Position numbers and translations under genes: made by a program. The notes below the pieces were generated by a model, which worked only from the letters and a program-made list of their open reading frames with translations, had not been told where the DNA came from and made no database searches. Below, piece after piece: positions 14,366-22,217 of a stretch of 22,217 bases of DNA. Within the stretch, counting starts at the first letter, position 1. Each line of letters opens with the position of its first letter. The stretch comes from a bacterium F11 (GTDB taxonomy: Bacteria > Elusimicrobiota > Elusimicrobia > F11), in the NCBI GenBank assembly GCA_002176905.1, contig MSYE01000133.1, positions 1 to 22,217 on the forward strand. Direction: 5' to 3'.

Positions 14366-16444
14366 TCAGCTGATATTGGGCTGATAAACAACAATGTTTC
14401 TATGTTCCAATATTCGACTTGTTTTATTGCGTAGAAAATTCTTGAGGACTTTCACACCATGTGTATTGAATCCAAATCGGTTTAATCCCCCCAATCTTGT
14501 TACCTCTCCATTATTAATAAGGAGATGTGTAAATCCTTGATCTTGTAGTAATTTGCTTAGTTCTTGGGAATTGGCTTGTGAGTTGCACCATTTTGCAAGT
14601 TGAGAGGGTGCAAAGAGATTGGTACCCAGATAGTTACATTTTAAATGAAAAGTCCTTTGCTCTCCGAGAAGGATGATTTTTTGGTTGGAATTGAGAGATG
14701 TGTTCAACCAGTTAAAAACGGGATAATAAGCCAGCCGTCTGTTTAAATAATCCTCTTTCTTTTCAAAACCCAAGGGTACAGAAAAAGGTTGTAAATCTCG
14801 GCTTATAAAAAAGTAAAGAAACAGGTTTGATAGAACCAAGGGAATAACAAATAAAGAAAATAATATTTTGGAATAGTTAATTTTCAATTTACTGATAGTA
14901 AATAGAGAGAAACAAGTTAACAACACAAAAATTGGCAAGCCTCCCATCAAAAACCGCAAAACTGGTTTTGTCCAGAGCCAAACAACAAAGTGAAGAGCCA
15001 AATAGATATATAAAAGTCGATTGTTTTTGTTTTTATTAAGGGAAAGGAGACCTATCGGGACAAGGCAAAGAAAAAGAGGCCACCCAAAATCTCCCAGTAC
15101 GTAAAAACCGCCTCCATAACGAAGGGTTTGTGTTGCCATGGTCCAGGGGGCTTGGACAAGTTGAACGAATATCGAGCTTTGATGATCATATTCCGTGAGC
15201 ATACGGAAATAGGAAGAGGCCGTTTCATGCGTCCAAGATACTTCCCCTCCGATCAGATTATAAAGGAAAGGAAAAACCGGGTTTCCAATTTCAATAGTGT
15301 TTTTCAACAGCCAGGGCCCAAAAAACAGGATTGGCCCCAAACACAACCATCCAATAGATTTTTTTGTTTCATTTGGTTTTCGCCAAGAGGTTGAGACGAG
15401 CAAAATAAAAATAATAGCCAGTGTTATCCCGCCTGTATATTTAACAGAACAGGCAAAAGCACCAAAAAGGCCAGCGAGAAATAGTTGTTTGGAATCCCAA
15501 TGGTTTTCCTTCCCCACGATAAAACTTCGTAAGGCCAAAAATGAAAAGAAGGCCAATGGGATTTCAATGTATCCCCCAATGGAAAGAAAGAGAACGGAAG
15601 GCATTGTCCACCAAAGAGCAAAAGCAAGAAAACCCCAAGTTCGATTGGTCATATTTCTTACCCAAGAATAAAGCCCCAGGCTTATTGAGAATGAGCAAAA
15701 CCAAAGGAACAGATTGATACAGGTTTCTGGATCAGGAAAACCTGCCAAAATGAAAAGAAAAATCATCTCTGCGAGAGCTGGAAAATGAGAATAGAGGTTA
15801 AAAGGAATCGACTGAATTCCTCCTTTTTCCAAATAAAGGGCAGGCAGAGCCAAGTGGTAAACCAGCGAGTCATAATATGTAATGGGTGAAAAAGCTGTGA
15901 TAAAACTTGGAATAATCCCGATGGATGCAAAAAGAAGAATTAGAAAATCCCACCCTGAAAGGGATGGGCACTTAAATCTTAATTTTGGGATGAAACGAGA
16001 CCTAAGAGCCTTAAATCGAACCATGGGAAAAAGAAAAAAAGCAACGGAGAGAATTTTTAATTTTATTCCTAAAGTAAATGGAATGATCCATCCAGCAAGA
16101 AGAACCATTGTGCCAAGTAAACCCACGCCTAAACCAAGAGAATATAGGAGATCCCATATTTTATTTTGATCGTTGTTCTTGCGTTTGGGAAAAAAACCAA
16201 AGAAATGCAGTAATTCTGAGCCCAAAAAAGTCATGGACAGGATAAAAACCAAAGAGAACCCAACGGAGACAAGTTTGGAAAGGAAACCTGGTAAAGGGTA
16301 CTGGTGGAAGTAAACCCAACCAACGGAAATCAAGAATATGGAATACGGAATAAGGAGAATATATTCCCAATTCTTATTTTTTGGCCGCAAGATTTTCGAG
16401 ATTTGTTTGACCAAGGCCTGTTTAATGGCCTCCAGCAAGACCAC
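14366..16444 (-). CDS. GT-C type membrane glycosyltransferase (PMT/ArnT-like), between pilC and pilA
   Basis: A polytopic inner-membrane protein of about 692 residues with at least ten hydrophobic segments. The first large periplasmic loop has ITYYDSLVYHLALPALYLEKG, where the aspartate matches the catalytic residue position of the PMT/ArnT (GT39/GT83) group, and HFPALAEM follows. The last 150 residues form a soluble periplasmic domain. Such enzymes use polyprenyl-phosphate sugars as donors and modify proteins or lipids in the periplasm. The start is not clear. GTG 16444 is chosen, but TTG 16474, 16453 or 16438 are possible. All overlap the end of pilC, which stops at 16422. The gene's place before pilA suggests pilin as acceptor, as for the accessory glycosyltransferases next to pilA in Pseudomonas. 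That is inference, since family members act on many acceptors. Confidence 0.8.
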   Translation of the reverse strand: MVLLEAIKQALVKQISKILRPKNKNWEYILLIPYSIFLISVGWVYFHQYPLPGFLSKLVSVGFSLVFILSMTFLGSELLHFFGFFPKRKNNDQNKIWDLLYSLGLGVGLLGTMVLLAGWIIPFTLGIKLKILSVAFFLFPMVRFKALRSRFIPKLRFKCPSLSGWDFLILLFASIGIIPSFITAFSPITYYDSLVYHLALPALYLEKGGIQSIPFNLYSHFPALAEMIFLFILAGFPDPETCINLFLWFCSFSISLGLYSWVRNMTNRTWGFLAFALWWTMPSVLFLSIGGYIEIPLAFFSFLALRSFIVGKENHWDSKQLFLAGLFGAFACSVKYTGGITLAIIFILLVSTSWRKPNETKKSIGWLCLGPILFFGPWLLKNTIEIGNPVFPFLYNLIGGEVSWTHETASSYFRMLTEYDHQSSIFVQLVQAPWTMATQTLRYGGGFYVLGDFGWPLFLCLVPIGLLSLNKNKNNRLLYIYLALHFVVWLWTKPVLRFLMGGLPIFVLLTCFSLFTISKLKINYSKILFSLFVIPLVLSNLFLYFFISRDLQPFSVPLGFEKKEDYLNRRLAYYPVFNWLNTSLNSNQKIILLGEQRTFHLKCNYLGTNLFAPSQLAKWCNSQANSQELSKLLQDQGFTHLLINNGEVTRLGGLNRFGFNTHGVKVLKNFLRNKTSRILEHRNIVVYQPNIS

Positions 16445-17645
16445 CGAGCTCAAACATGGGCATGAACATGGCAATCACAATAAAACCAATCACGACTCCC
16501 ATTATAACGATAATAATAGGCTCAATCATTGATGTCAGGCCTTTTACGGCAGCATCGACTTCCTGGTCATAAAAATCTGCAATTTTGGAAAGCATCGCAT
16601 CCAAATTTCCTGTTTCTTCTCCAATTGCCACCATTTGAATCACCATGGGGGGAAATATTTGGGATTTTTTCAAGGGAGCGGCGATCCTTTCTCCCTCTTT
16701 AACTGATTCCCGAGCACTCATAATGGCGATTTCGATGAGTTTATTTCCTGACGTTTTGGCAACGGTCTCAAGAGCTTGAAGGATAGGAACACCTGATTTA
16801 ATCAATGTTCCAAAAGTGCGTGTGAATTTTGCGACAGCAACTTTTTTTAACAAAATACCGAAAATCGGAACTTTCATGATCAATCCATCAATATTGCGTT
16901 TTCCCCCTTCTGTTTTTCGATATTGTTTAAGAGCGATAAAGAGCACAACAGGTGTTGCCAATACAACATACCACTGGTTTCGAAGGAAATGGGAAAGATC
17001 AATCAGTATTTGAGTCATTCCTGGTAATTCCGCTCCAAATCCTTTAAATATTCCTTCGAAGGTTGGGATCACACCGACAATCAAGAAAAAGGTCACACCC
17101 GCAGCAATGGTAGTAACAACAAGAGGATACATAAGGGCACTTTTTACTTTTCCTCTCAAATTTTCAGCTGCTTCGAGGTAAGCTGAGAGACGTTCGAGAA
17201 TGACATCCAAGATTCCTCCCACCTCTCCTGCTTTGATCATGGAAACGTAAAGCTCTTCAAAAGCAGAGGGATGTTTCCTCAAAGCATCCGTTATGGACAA
17301 TCCGGACTCAATATCTTCCCTCACATTTCTAACTATTTCCTTAAAGTGTTTGCTTTCGACTTGTTCCTCGAGAATGGTTAGACCTTGGACAAGCGGAACT
17401 CCGGCAGAGACCAATGTTGAAAGCTGACGAGAGAATAGAACCAACTCTTTTGATTTAACTTTGGGTTTAAATGGGCTGAGTGCCTGGAAGATTTCGGCAA
17501 GAGATTTGGATGATTCATTAACCTCAAGCGGTACCAATTTTTGACCACGAAGCTGATCCATCGCTGCTTTTGTGTCCGGGGCTTGAATTGTGCCTTCCGT
17601 AATATTTCCTGTGGCAAGTTTGGCTTTGTATGCAAAAGAGGGCAT
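16422..17645 (-). CDS. pilC: Type IV pilus inner-membrane platform protein PilC
   Basis: Platform protein on which the PilB and PilT motors act. The 407 residues contain two T2SF/GspF domains, beginning with FSRQLSTLVSAGVPLVQG (about 69) and FTRTFGTLIKSGVPILQ (about 273), each ending in membrane spans. GEVGG and GEETGN segments typical of the family are in both halves. It starts at ATG 17645 with an AGGAG nine bases upstream, 32 bases after the pilT stop. Length is normal for PilC. The 3' end overlaps the GT-C gene. Confidence 0.96.
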   Translation of the reverse strand: MPSFAYKAKLATGNITEGTIQAPDTKAAMDQLRGQKLVPLEVNESSKSLAEIFQALSPFKPKVKSKELVLFSRQLSTLVSAGVPLVQGLTILEEQVESKHFKEIVRNVREDIESGLSITDALRKHPSAFEELYVSMIKAGEVGGILDVILERLSAYLEAAENLRGKVKSALMYPLVVTTIAAGVTFFLIVGVIPTFEGIFKGFGAELPGMTQILIDLSHFLRNQWYVVLATPVVLFIALKQYRKTEGGKRNIDGLIMKVPIFGILLKKVAVAKFTRTFGTLIKSGVPILQALETVAKTSGNKLIEIAIMSARESVKEGERIAAPLKKSQIFPPMVIQMVAIGEETGNLDAMLSKIADFYDQEVDAAVKGLTSMIEPIIIVIMGVVIGFIVIAMFMPMFELGGLAGGH

Positions 17646-17677
17646 ATGTCAATTCTCCTGTGAAAATTTACGAGGCA

Positions 17678-18766
17678 TTAGGCACTTCTGGCCCGTATAT
17701 TGGCAGCTCGTTGGGACAAATGGCGATTCAATTCCTCTTGATCGAATGAATATTCTAATGCAACTTTTTGGGAAATTCGTCGGCGATTAATAAGATCTAC
17801 CAAAGATTGATTCATGGTTTGCATCCCATGTTTGCCACCGGTTTGCATGAGCATGGGAATCTGTTCGGTTTTCCCTTCTCGAATTAAATTTTTAATTCCT
17901 GCTGTATTAATAAGGACTTCGGTTGACAAAACACGACCTGTCCCTGATATATGAGGAAGAAGAGTTTGTGATATTACAGACTGCAAAACAAAAGATAATT
18001 GGTTTCGTATTTGTGCTTGTTGGTGGGCAGGGAAGATATCAATAATGCGGTTCATGGTCGAAGGAGCGTCATTCGTGTGCAGCGTCGCGAATACCAAGTG
18101 GCCTGTTTCGGCAATGCTAATTGCCGCTTGGACTGTTTCCAAATCTCTCATTTCACCGATCAGAATAATGTCTGGATCTTGTCTCAGAATATATTTCAGT
18201 GCTGCCGAGTAGGTTTGCGTATCCTGACCAACCTCTCTCTGATTGACAATACATTTTTTATGTTGGTGGATATATTCAATGGGATCTTCAATTGTTATGA
18301 CATGTCCCGATCTGTTTTCATTCAAGTAATCAATCATAGAAGCCAAGGAGGTCGATTTCCCTGATCCGGTTGGACCTGTCACAAGAACAAGTCCACGGTT
18401 GGCCTTTAAGATTGTATAGACGGCTCCCGGGAGCCCCAGTTCTTCAAAGGTAAGAAATTGAGACGGAATCGAACGAAGGGCGGCAGCAACGCTTCCTCTT
18501 TGTCTAAATACATTCATGCGGACCCGTCCAACCCCTTTGATACCAAAAGAGAGATCCAATTCATTTTTTGCTTCGAAGGTTTGTCGCTGTTGATCTGTTA
18601 ACAATGAATAAATGAGTCTTTGACAGACGTCGGGGGTTAACTTCTCAAAGGGAGTGTGAACCATCAATCCATCAATTCTTAGCATCGGAGCCGTCCCGGT
18701 TGTCAAATGCAAATCGGAGGCTCGTTTTTGAACCATCATTAAGAGAAGATCGCTCATGCTAATCAT
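17678..18766 (-). CDS. pilT: Type IV pilus retraction ATPase PilT
   Basis: Hexameric cytoplasmic ATPase that powers pilus disassembly. The 362 residues carry Walker A GPTGSGKST (131-139), the Asp box ITIEDPIEY (157-165), Walker B ILIGEMRD (201-208) and the His box TGHLVFATLHTNDAPST (221-237). The PilT-specific IKNLIREGKT motif lies at 291-300, followed by MLMQTGGKHGMQTM. The last motifs separate PilT from PilB. ATG 18766 follows an AGGA by seven bases and the pilB stop by three, and is preferred over the internal ATG at 18757. The final 30 residues are basic. Confidence 0.97.
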   Translation of the reverse strand: MISMSDLLLMMVQKRASDLHLTTGTAPMLRIDGLMVHTPFEKLTPDVCQRLIYSLLTDQQRQTFEAKNELDLSFGIKGVGRVRMNVFRQRGSVAAALRSIPSQFLTFEELGLPGAVYTILKANRGLVLVTGPTGSGKSTSLASMIDYLNENRSGHVITIEDPIEYIHQHKKCIVNQREVGQDTQTYSAALKYILRQDPDIILIGEMRDLETVQAAISIAETGHLVFATLHTNDAPSTMNRIIDIFPAHQQAQIRNQLSFVLQSVISQTLLPHISGTGRVLSTEVLINTAGIKNLIREGKTEQIPMLMQTGGKHGMQTMNQSLVDLINRRRISQKVALEYSFDQEELNRHLSQRAANIRARSA

Positions 18767-18769
18767 AGT

Positions 18770-20533
18770 TTATTCCTGTACATCAACTTCAGAGATAGTT
18801 ACCCGAATAACTTCAGAAAGAGATGTCAACCCGGCAAAGAGTTTCTTCACAGCAACTTCTCTTAAGGTAGATACTCCGGTACGAGCAGATGCTGTTCGAA
18901 TTTCGTAAGGAGGCGCTCTTTTTACAATCAGTTGTCTCATTTCTTCGGTAATTTCAAGGAGTTCATAAACTCCAATTCGTCCTTTATAGCCTGTTTTACC
19001 ACAATTGTCACATCCTGTTCCCTTAAAAAGTCGAACTTTTGAGTTGGGATCCAATTTCAATGACACACCCAAACTCTTCAGTTCTTCTGCAGGTACCTCA
19101 TATGGGGCTCTACAAGAGGTGCAAATTTTTCTTAAAAGGCGTTGAGCTATAACAACCCGGAGAGTAGCGGAAATGAGAACTGGTTCAATCCCCATGTTCA
19201 TCATTCGAATAATGGTGCTCGCCGCATCGTTGGTGTGGAGGGTGGCAAAAACCAAATGTCCCGTTAGAGAAGCATTCCCGGCAATCTCCCCGGTTTCTTT
19301 ATCTCTTATTTCTCCGACCATGATTATATCCGGGTCTTGCCGCAAAAATGCCCGTAATCCGCTTGCAAAGGTCAAACCAATTTCTGGTTTTGCTTGAACT
19401 TGATTAATACCAGATATTACGTATTCGACGGGATCTTCAATTGTGATGATATTGACATCAGATTTATTGACAATGGAAAGGGCGGAATACAAGGTTGTTG
19501 TTTTTCCTGATCCTGTTGGTCCGGTCACCAGGATAAGTCCATTTGGAGCCGAAATCATTTTCTTGAAAATATTCATCTCCCGTTCATCGAATCCCAATTT
19601 TTCAAGGTCCAATTGCAAGCCTTTCGGATCCAGCAGTCGGAGCACCACTTTTTCGCCAAAGACAGTAGGAATCGTCGATATTCTGATGTCGAGCTCTCGC
19701 CCTTCAACATGAATTTTTGTCCGACCATCCTGGGGAATGCGACGTTCGGATATATCCATATCTCCCATCACTTTTAACCTGGAGATTAACGATGCTTGAA
19801 TTTTCTTCGGAGGTGAAGGTTGTTCTTGAAGGACACCATCAATTCGGTACCGAATGGATAATGATTTTTCTCTTGGCTCGATGTGGATATCGCTGGCTCC
19901 TTTGGAGATGGCCTCACCAAGGATCATGTTGGTCAGCTTGATGGCGGGGGCTCTTTCTTGTTCTTCATCAATCTCGAATATGCTGTCTTTAATAAAATCA
20001 ACCGTCGGAGCAGCGCCAATGGCTTCGAGGTCCATCTGATTCATGGACTCTTTTATTTCATCTGATGTTTTTTTCTTCTTCTTCTTTGTGTAATACTTAT
20101 CAATGGCCGTTTTAATATCACTATCAGAGGCCACGACCATCCTGATGTCACACCCGGTTAAAAGCTTTAGGTCATCCGTTGCAAAGACATTTAAAGGATC
20201 TGCGATGGCAATTGTTAGGAGGTTCCCCTCTTTTTTGATAGGGACCAACATCTGATTGCGGGCAATGGTATCTGGTACCGCTTTGATGGCTTCTTGTGGA
20301 ATATCCCCATATTCCTCAAGCGATACATATGATACTCCTGATTGTTTTCCCAATATTGCCAAAAGGACATCTTCAGAAAGGAATCCCAATTGAATTAAGA
20401 TGCTTCCGAGTTTCCCCCCTTTATCCTTTTGTTCTTTGAGGGCTGATTCCAATTGTTCATCGGTGATAAATCCGAGTTCAACAAGATAATCACCCAACCG
20501 TTTTCGTGTTGTATTAAGATATCGAACGCCCAT
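18770..20533 (-). CDS. pilB: Type IV pilus extension ATPase PilB with MshEN c-di-GMP-binding domain
   Basis: Hexameric ATPase that drives pilus assembly through PilC. The 587 residues begin with an MshEN domain. Its two 24-residue motifs start at RLGDYLVELG (12-21) and KLGSILIQLG (41-50) and fit the c-di-GMP-binding consensus (RLGxxL-x3-G ... L-x3-L-x2-Q). Then come a lysine-rich linker (150-155) and the ATPase core: Walker A GPTGSGKTTT (338-347), Asp box IEDPVEY (365-371), Walker B IIMVGEIRD (403-411), His box GHLVFATLHTND (425-436). A zinc site has C471/C474 and C508/C511. ATG 20533 directly follows the pta stop with no gap, suggesting coupled translation. Pilus extension is therefore likely controlled by c-di-GMP, which is established for MshE and some PilB proteins but only inferred here. 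Confidence 0.97.
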   Translation of the reverse strand: MGVRYLNTTRKRLGDYLVELGFITDEQLESALKEQKDKGGKLGSILIQLGFLSEDVLLAILGKQSGVSYVSLEEYGDIPQEAIKAVPDTIARNQMLVPIKKEGNLLTIAIADPLNVFATDDLKLLTGCDIRMVVASDSDIKTAIDKYYTKKKKKKTSDEIKESMNQMDLEAIGAAPTVDFIKDSIFEIDEEQERAPAIKLTNMILGEAISKGASDIHIEPREKSLSIRYRIDGVLQEQPSPPKKIQASLISRLKVMGDMDISERRIPQDGRTKIHVEGRELDIRISTIPTVFGEKVVLRLLDPKGLQLDLEKLGFDEREMNIFKKMISAPNGLILVTGPTGSGKTTTLYSALSIVNKSDVNIITIEDPVEYVISGINQVQAKPEIGLTFASGLRAFLRQDPDIIMVGEIRDKETGEIAGNASLTGHLVFATLHTNDAASTIIRMMNMGIEPVLISATLRVVIAQRLLRKICTSCRAPYEVPAEELKSLGVSLKLDPNSKVRLFKGTGCDNCGKTGYKGRIGVYELLEITEEMRQLIVKRAPPYEIRTASARTGVSTLREVAVKKLFAGLTSLSEVIRVTISEVDVQE

Positions 20534-21550
20534 TTAGTTTAACCTCATAACCAGGTCACTCAAACATTCTGCTGTATCAACAATTTCTTGCACCGTACAT
20601 CCCCGGGACAGATCGCTTACTGGTTTTTCAAGTCCCCATAACAAGGGACCTGCAACCCTGGCCCTTGAAAACCTTTGTACAAGTTTATAACCAATATTGC
20701 CGGATTCAAGTGTTGGAAAAATAAATACGTTTGCCTGACCCGCCACAACCGAGTCCTCTACTTTCTTAATTTTGGCCACAAACTTGTCCAGAGCGGCATC
20801 AACCTGAATTTCCCCATCGGCCAAGAACGTCGGATTATGTTTATGAAACAACTTCTTGGCTTCCTGAATCCGGTCCACCAATTCGTCCTGGGCACTCCCA
20901 TTTGTTGAAAAAGACAAGAATGCCACCCGGGGTGGTTTTCCTGTATAAAAATGATAAGAATCTGCGGCCCCTTTGGCAATAAGAGATAATCCACGCGGGG
21001 ATGGTGCAGGACTAACAGCACAATCGGCAAACAGGAAGGGGGTATGATCCGATGAGTGTCTTTCACTCGTTTCAATTAAAAAGTGTCCTGCTACCAACCT
21101 GTTTCCTCTCTTTGGCCCAATACAGCGTAAGGCCGCTTTTACCACTTCAGCCGTTGGTCGAAGCGAACCCGCTACCAAACCATCAATCTTGTTGGTTAAC
21201 AAATGACCTATGCCCTGATAGAGGGGATCGTTCAACTGCAACCGCACTTCGTCCAAATCTACCTTGAATTTACTTTGTTTTTCCATAAGTAATTTCAAGA
21301 GTTGATCGTGACAATCATCATCAATCGTAAGGAGGTGTTCCGAGGGAAGCTTTTCTGTCTCGGTATCACCGGGAAGTGATCCCTTGATGGTATTCAAACC
21401 TATCAAAAAAGGTTGAATATAATCTAGTTTCTTAATTATGTGAAAAGCTTCTAAGATCCGCGGATCAAGAACATCTATGAAACCGATACGGGGTTTTCTA
21501 GAAAGGACCTTGTGTTTATTTCTGAGCCAAAAGGAACTAAATTCTCCCAC
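20534..21550 (-). CDS. pta: Phosphate acetyltransferase
   Basis: Interconverts acetyl-CoA and acetyl phosphate in the cytoplasm. The 338-residue protein is the short single-domain Pta (PTA_PTB family), without the N-terminal DRTGG/P-loop part of the long E. coli form. Conserved segments are DGLVAGSLRPTAEVVKAALR (135-154), FLSFSTNGSA, VDAALDKFVAKIKKVE, the stretch ESGNIGYKLVQRFSRA and KPVSDLSRGC (309-318) with the active-site serine-arginine pair. It starts at GTG 21550. The frame has a stop shortly upstream and there is no clear ribosome site. A promoter lies just ahead, so the mRNA may be almost leaderless. It abuts pilB. No acetate kinase gene is seen in the window. Phosphate butyryltransferase is a weaker alternative. 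Confidence 0.92.
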   Translation of the reverse strand: MGEFSSFWLRNKHKVLSRKPRIGFIDVLDPRILEAFHIIKKLDYIQPFLIGLNTIKGSLPGDTETEKLPSEHLLTIDDDCHDQLLKLLMEKQSKFKVDLDEVRLQLNDPLYQGIGHLLTNKIDGLVAGSLRPTAEVVKAALRCIGPKRGNRLVAGHFLIETSERHSSDHTPFLFADCAVSPAPSPRGLSLIAKGAADSYHFYTGKPPRVAFLSFSTNGSAQDELVDRIQEAKKLFHKHNPTFLADGEIQVDAALDKFVAKIKKVEDSVVAGQANVFIFPTLESGNIGYKLVQRFSRARVAGPLLWGLEKPVSDLSRGCTVQEIVDTAECLSDLVMRLN

Positions 21551-21556
21551 ACCAGC

Positions 21557-21585
21557 AATTTATCCCCATTATGGTTTGATGTCAA
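21557..21585 (-). promoter_or_regulatory. Sigma-70-type promoter for pta-pilBTC
   Basis: On the minus strand, TTGACA (21585-21580) and TAAATT (21562-21557) are 17 bases apart, in the 61-base gap between coaD and pta. The expected RNA start falls at about 21550, the first base of the pta GTG codon. Either pta is translated from a leaderless message or the promoter mainly feeds pilB and later genes. Confidence 0.6.
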
Positions 21586-21611
21586 GATTCACACCAAATT
21601 CCTATTTTGGA

Positions 21612-22121
21612 CTATTTAAGGTCCGGAAATTTCTTAAAAAGAGCGTTGATAACCGGTTTGGGTAAAAAGGAGCCCAAATTCCCCTTGTGACGAGCAACCG
21701 CCTTGATCATTGATGATGAAAGATAGACATATTTTTCATCGGGCATAAGATAGACCGTTTCAATATCTGGAGCTTGATGACGGTTCATTAATGCCATCTG
21801 GAATTCGTAGTCAAAATCGGAAACCGCCCTCAGCCCCCGAACCAGGGCATAAGCTTTGTTTTTTTTGGCAAAACGAACCAATAATCCTTCAAAGGATTCA
21901 ACTCTGACAGGACATTTAAAATGACAATTAATGAGCGATTTGTTTATGAGGTTAACCCTATGAGCTGCATCGAATAGGGTTTTTTTTGTGGGGTTTTCAA
22001 CTACGCCAATGATGACCTCATCAAATAGAATCGAAGCCCGATGTAAGATATCAAGATGACCGTTTGTTACAGGGTCAAATGTTCCAGGATAGATTGCCAA
22101 GCGTTTCTTTTTAAGTGCCAT
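21612..22121 (-). CDS. coaD: Phosphopantetheine adenylyltransferase
   Basis: Catalyses the fourth step of coenzyme A synthesis, joining ATP and 4'-phosphopantetheine to give dephospho-CoA. The 169 residues show the nucleotidyltransferase motif YPGTFDPVTNGH (residues 10-21 with the H-x-G-H-type site), VRGLRAVSDFDYE (about 88-100), NRHQAPDIETVYLMP and YLSSSMIKAVARHKG, the ISSTxVR-type ATP site. ATG 22121 is chosen because GAGGA sits six bases before it. An ATG at 22133 in the same frame has no such site and would add only four residues. Length and motifs are those of bacterial CoaD. The gene feeds CoA to Pta metabolically, although gene order alone may be chance. Confidence 0.95.
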   Translation of the reverse strand: MALKKKRLAIYPGTFDPVTNGHLDILHRASILFDEVIIGVVENPTKKTLFDAAHRVNLINKSLINCHFKCPVRVESFEGLLVRFAKKNKAYALVRGLRAVSDFDYEFQMALMNRHQAPDIETVYLMPDEKYVYLSSSMIKAVARHKGNLGSFLPKPVINALFKKFPDLK

Positions 22122-22129
22122 TTTAATCC

Positions 22130-22217
22130 TCATCCAACGTTTGATAATTTAATTTTATAACCAAATTTATCATTAAGTGCGGAGTTTAAATTTTGAGAAC
22201 TCTGCATGGTCATGAGC
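22130..22217 (-). CDS. Possible C-terminal end of an upstream gene
   Basis: An open frame enters from the right edge and runs 28 codons to a TGA at 22130-22132, which overlaps ATG 22133 as ATGA. The C-terminus reads KFGYKIKLSNVG. I do not recognise it, and it does not look like the end of RsmD, the usual neighbour of coaD. A second, shorter frame ending about 40 bases earlier is also open, so this could be chance in AT-rich sequence. Confidence 0.28.
   Translation of the reverse strand, partial: LMTMQSSQNLNSALNDKFGYKIKLSNVG

Noticed and set aside
22130..22217. RsmD 3' end upstream of coaD
   Set aside because: The usual RsmD C-terminal YGDT-type ending is not present in any frame.
1..22217. 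CRISPR arrays, tRNA or rRNA genes, insertion sequences, integrase or attachment sites
   Set aside because: No repeat-spacer pattern, RNA gene signature, transposase or integrase sequence was seen by reading both strands.

Overview
This window looks like the chromosome of an AT-rich Gram-negative bacterium. The outer-membrane secretin PilQ and the lipoprotein PilP both require an outer membrane. I cannot name the lineage. The gene order (coaD, pta, pilB, pilT, pilC, pilA, pilD, pilMNOPQ) and the pilin style resemble Nitrospirota, Desulfobacterota and related deep-branching Gram-negatives, but that is an impression without any search. All genes lie on the minus strand, so transcription runs from high to low coordinates. 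Intergenic space is minimal and no gap exceeds about 175 bases.

Right end (22217 to 17646): coaD (coenzyme A synthesis) and pta (phosphate acetyltransferase) lead directly into the pilus motor genes. These are pilB (extension ATPase with an N-terminal MshEN domain that probably binds c-di-GMP) and pilT (retraction ATPase). The pta stop codon touches the pilB start codon. A good promoter in front of pta places the expected RNA start at or next to its GTG codon.

Middle (17645 to 12663): pilC (inner-membrane platform) is overlapped by a large polytopic GT-C type glycosyltransferase gene. Then come pilA (major pilin candidate, own promoter, strong terminator) and pilD (prepilin peptidase). A second promoter, followed by a leader that can fold into a terminator-like hairpin, precedes pilM.

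Left half (12662 to 1): pilM, pilN, pilO, pilP and pilQ form the alignment complex and secretin, with overlapping stop and start codons throughout. The operon then continues with little or no gap into a glycan assembly set. This comprises an O-antigen ligase/polymerase family protein with TPRs, a polyprenyl-phosphate GT2, a UPF0104 membrane protein, a WecA/MraY-type phosphosugar transferase, a frameshifted FAD-dependent oxidoreductase and a GT4. The last gene is an NAD(P)-dependent isocitrate dehydrogenase gene cut by the window edge.

The main idea worth testing is that pilus assembly and surface-glycan assembly are wired together here. The glycan genes, including the GT-C enzyme beside pilA and the ligase-family protein after pilQ, could decorate the pilin or build a polysaccharide made together with the pili. 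Other points worth a look are the single-base frameshift and 17-bp tandem duplication in the oxidoreductase gene, the attenuator-like pilM leader, three matching promoters, and a calcium-loop-like motif in PilQ.
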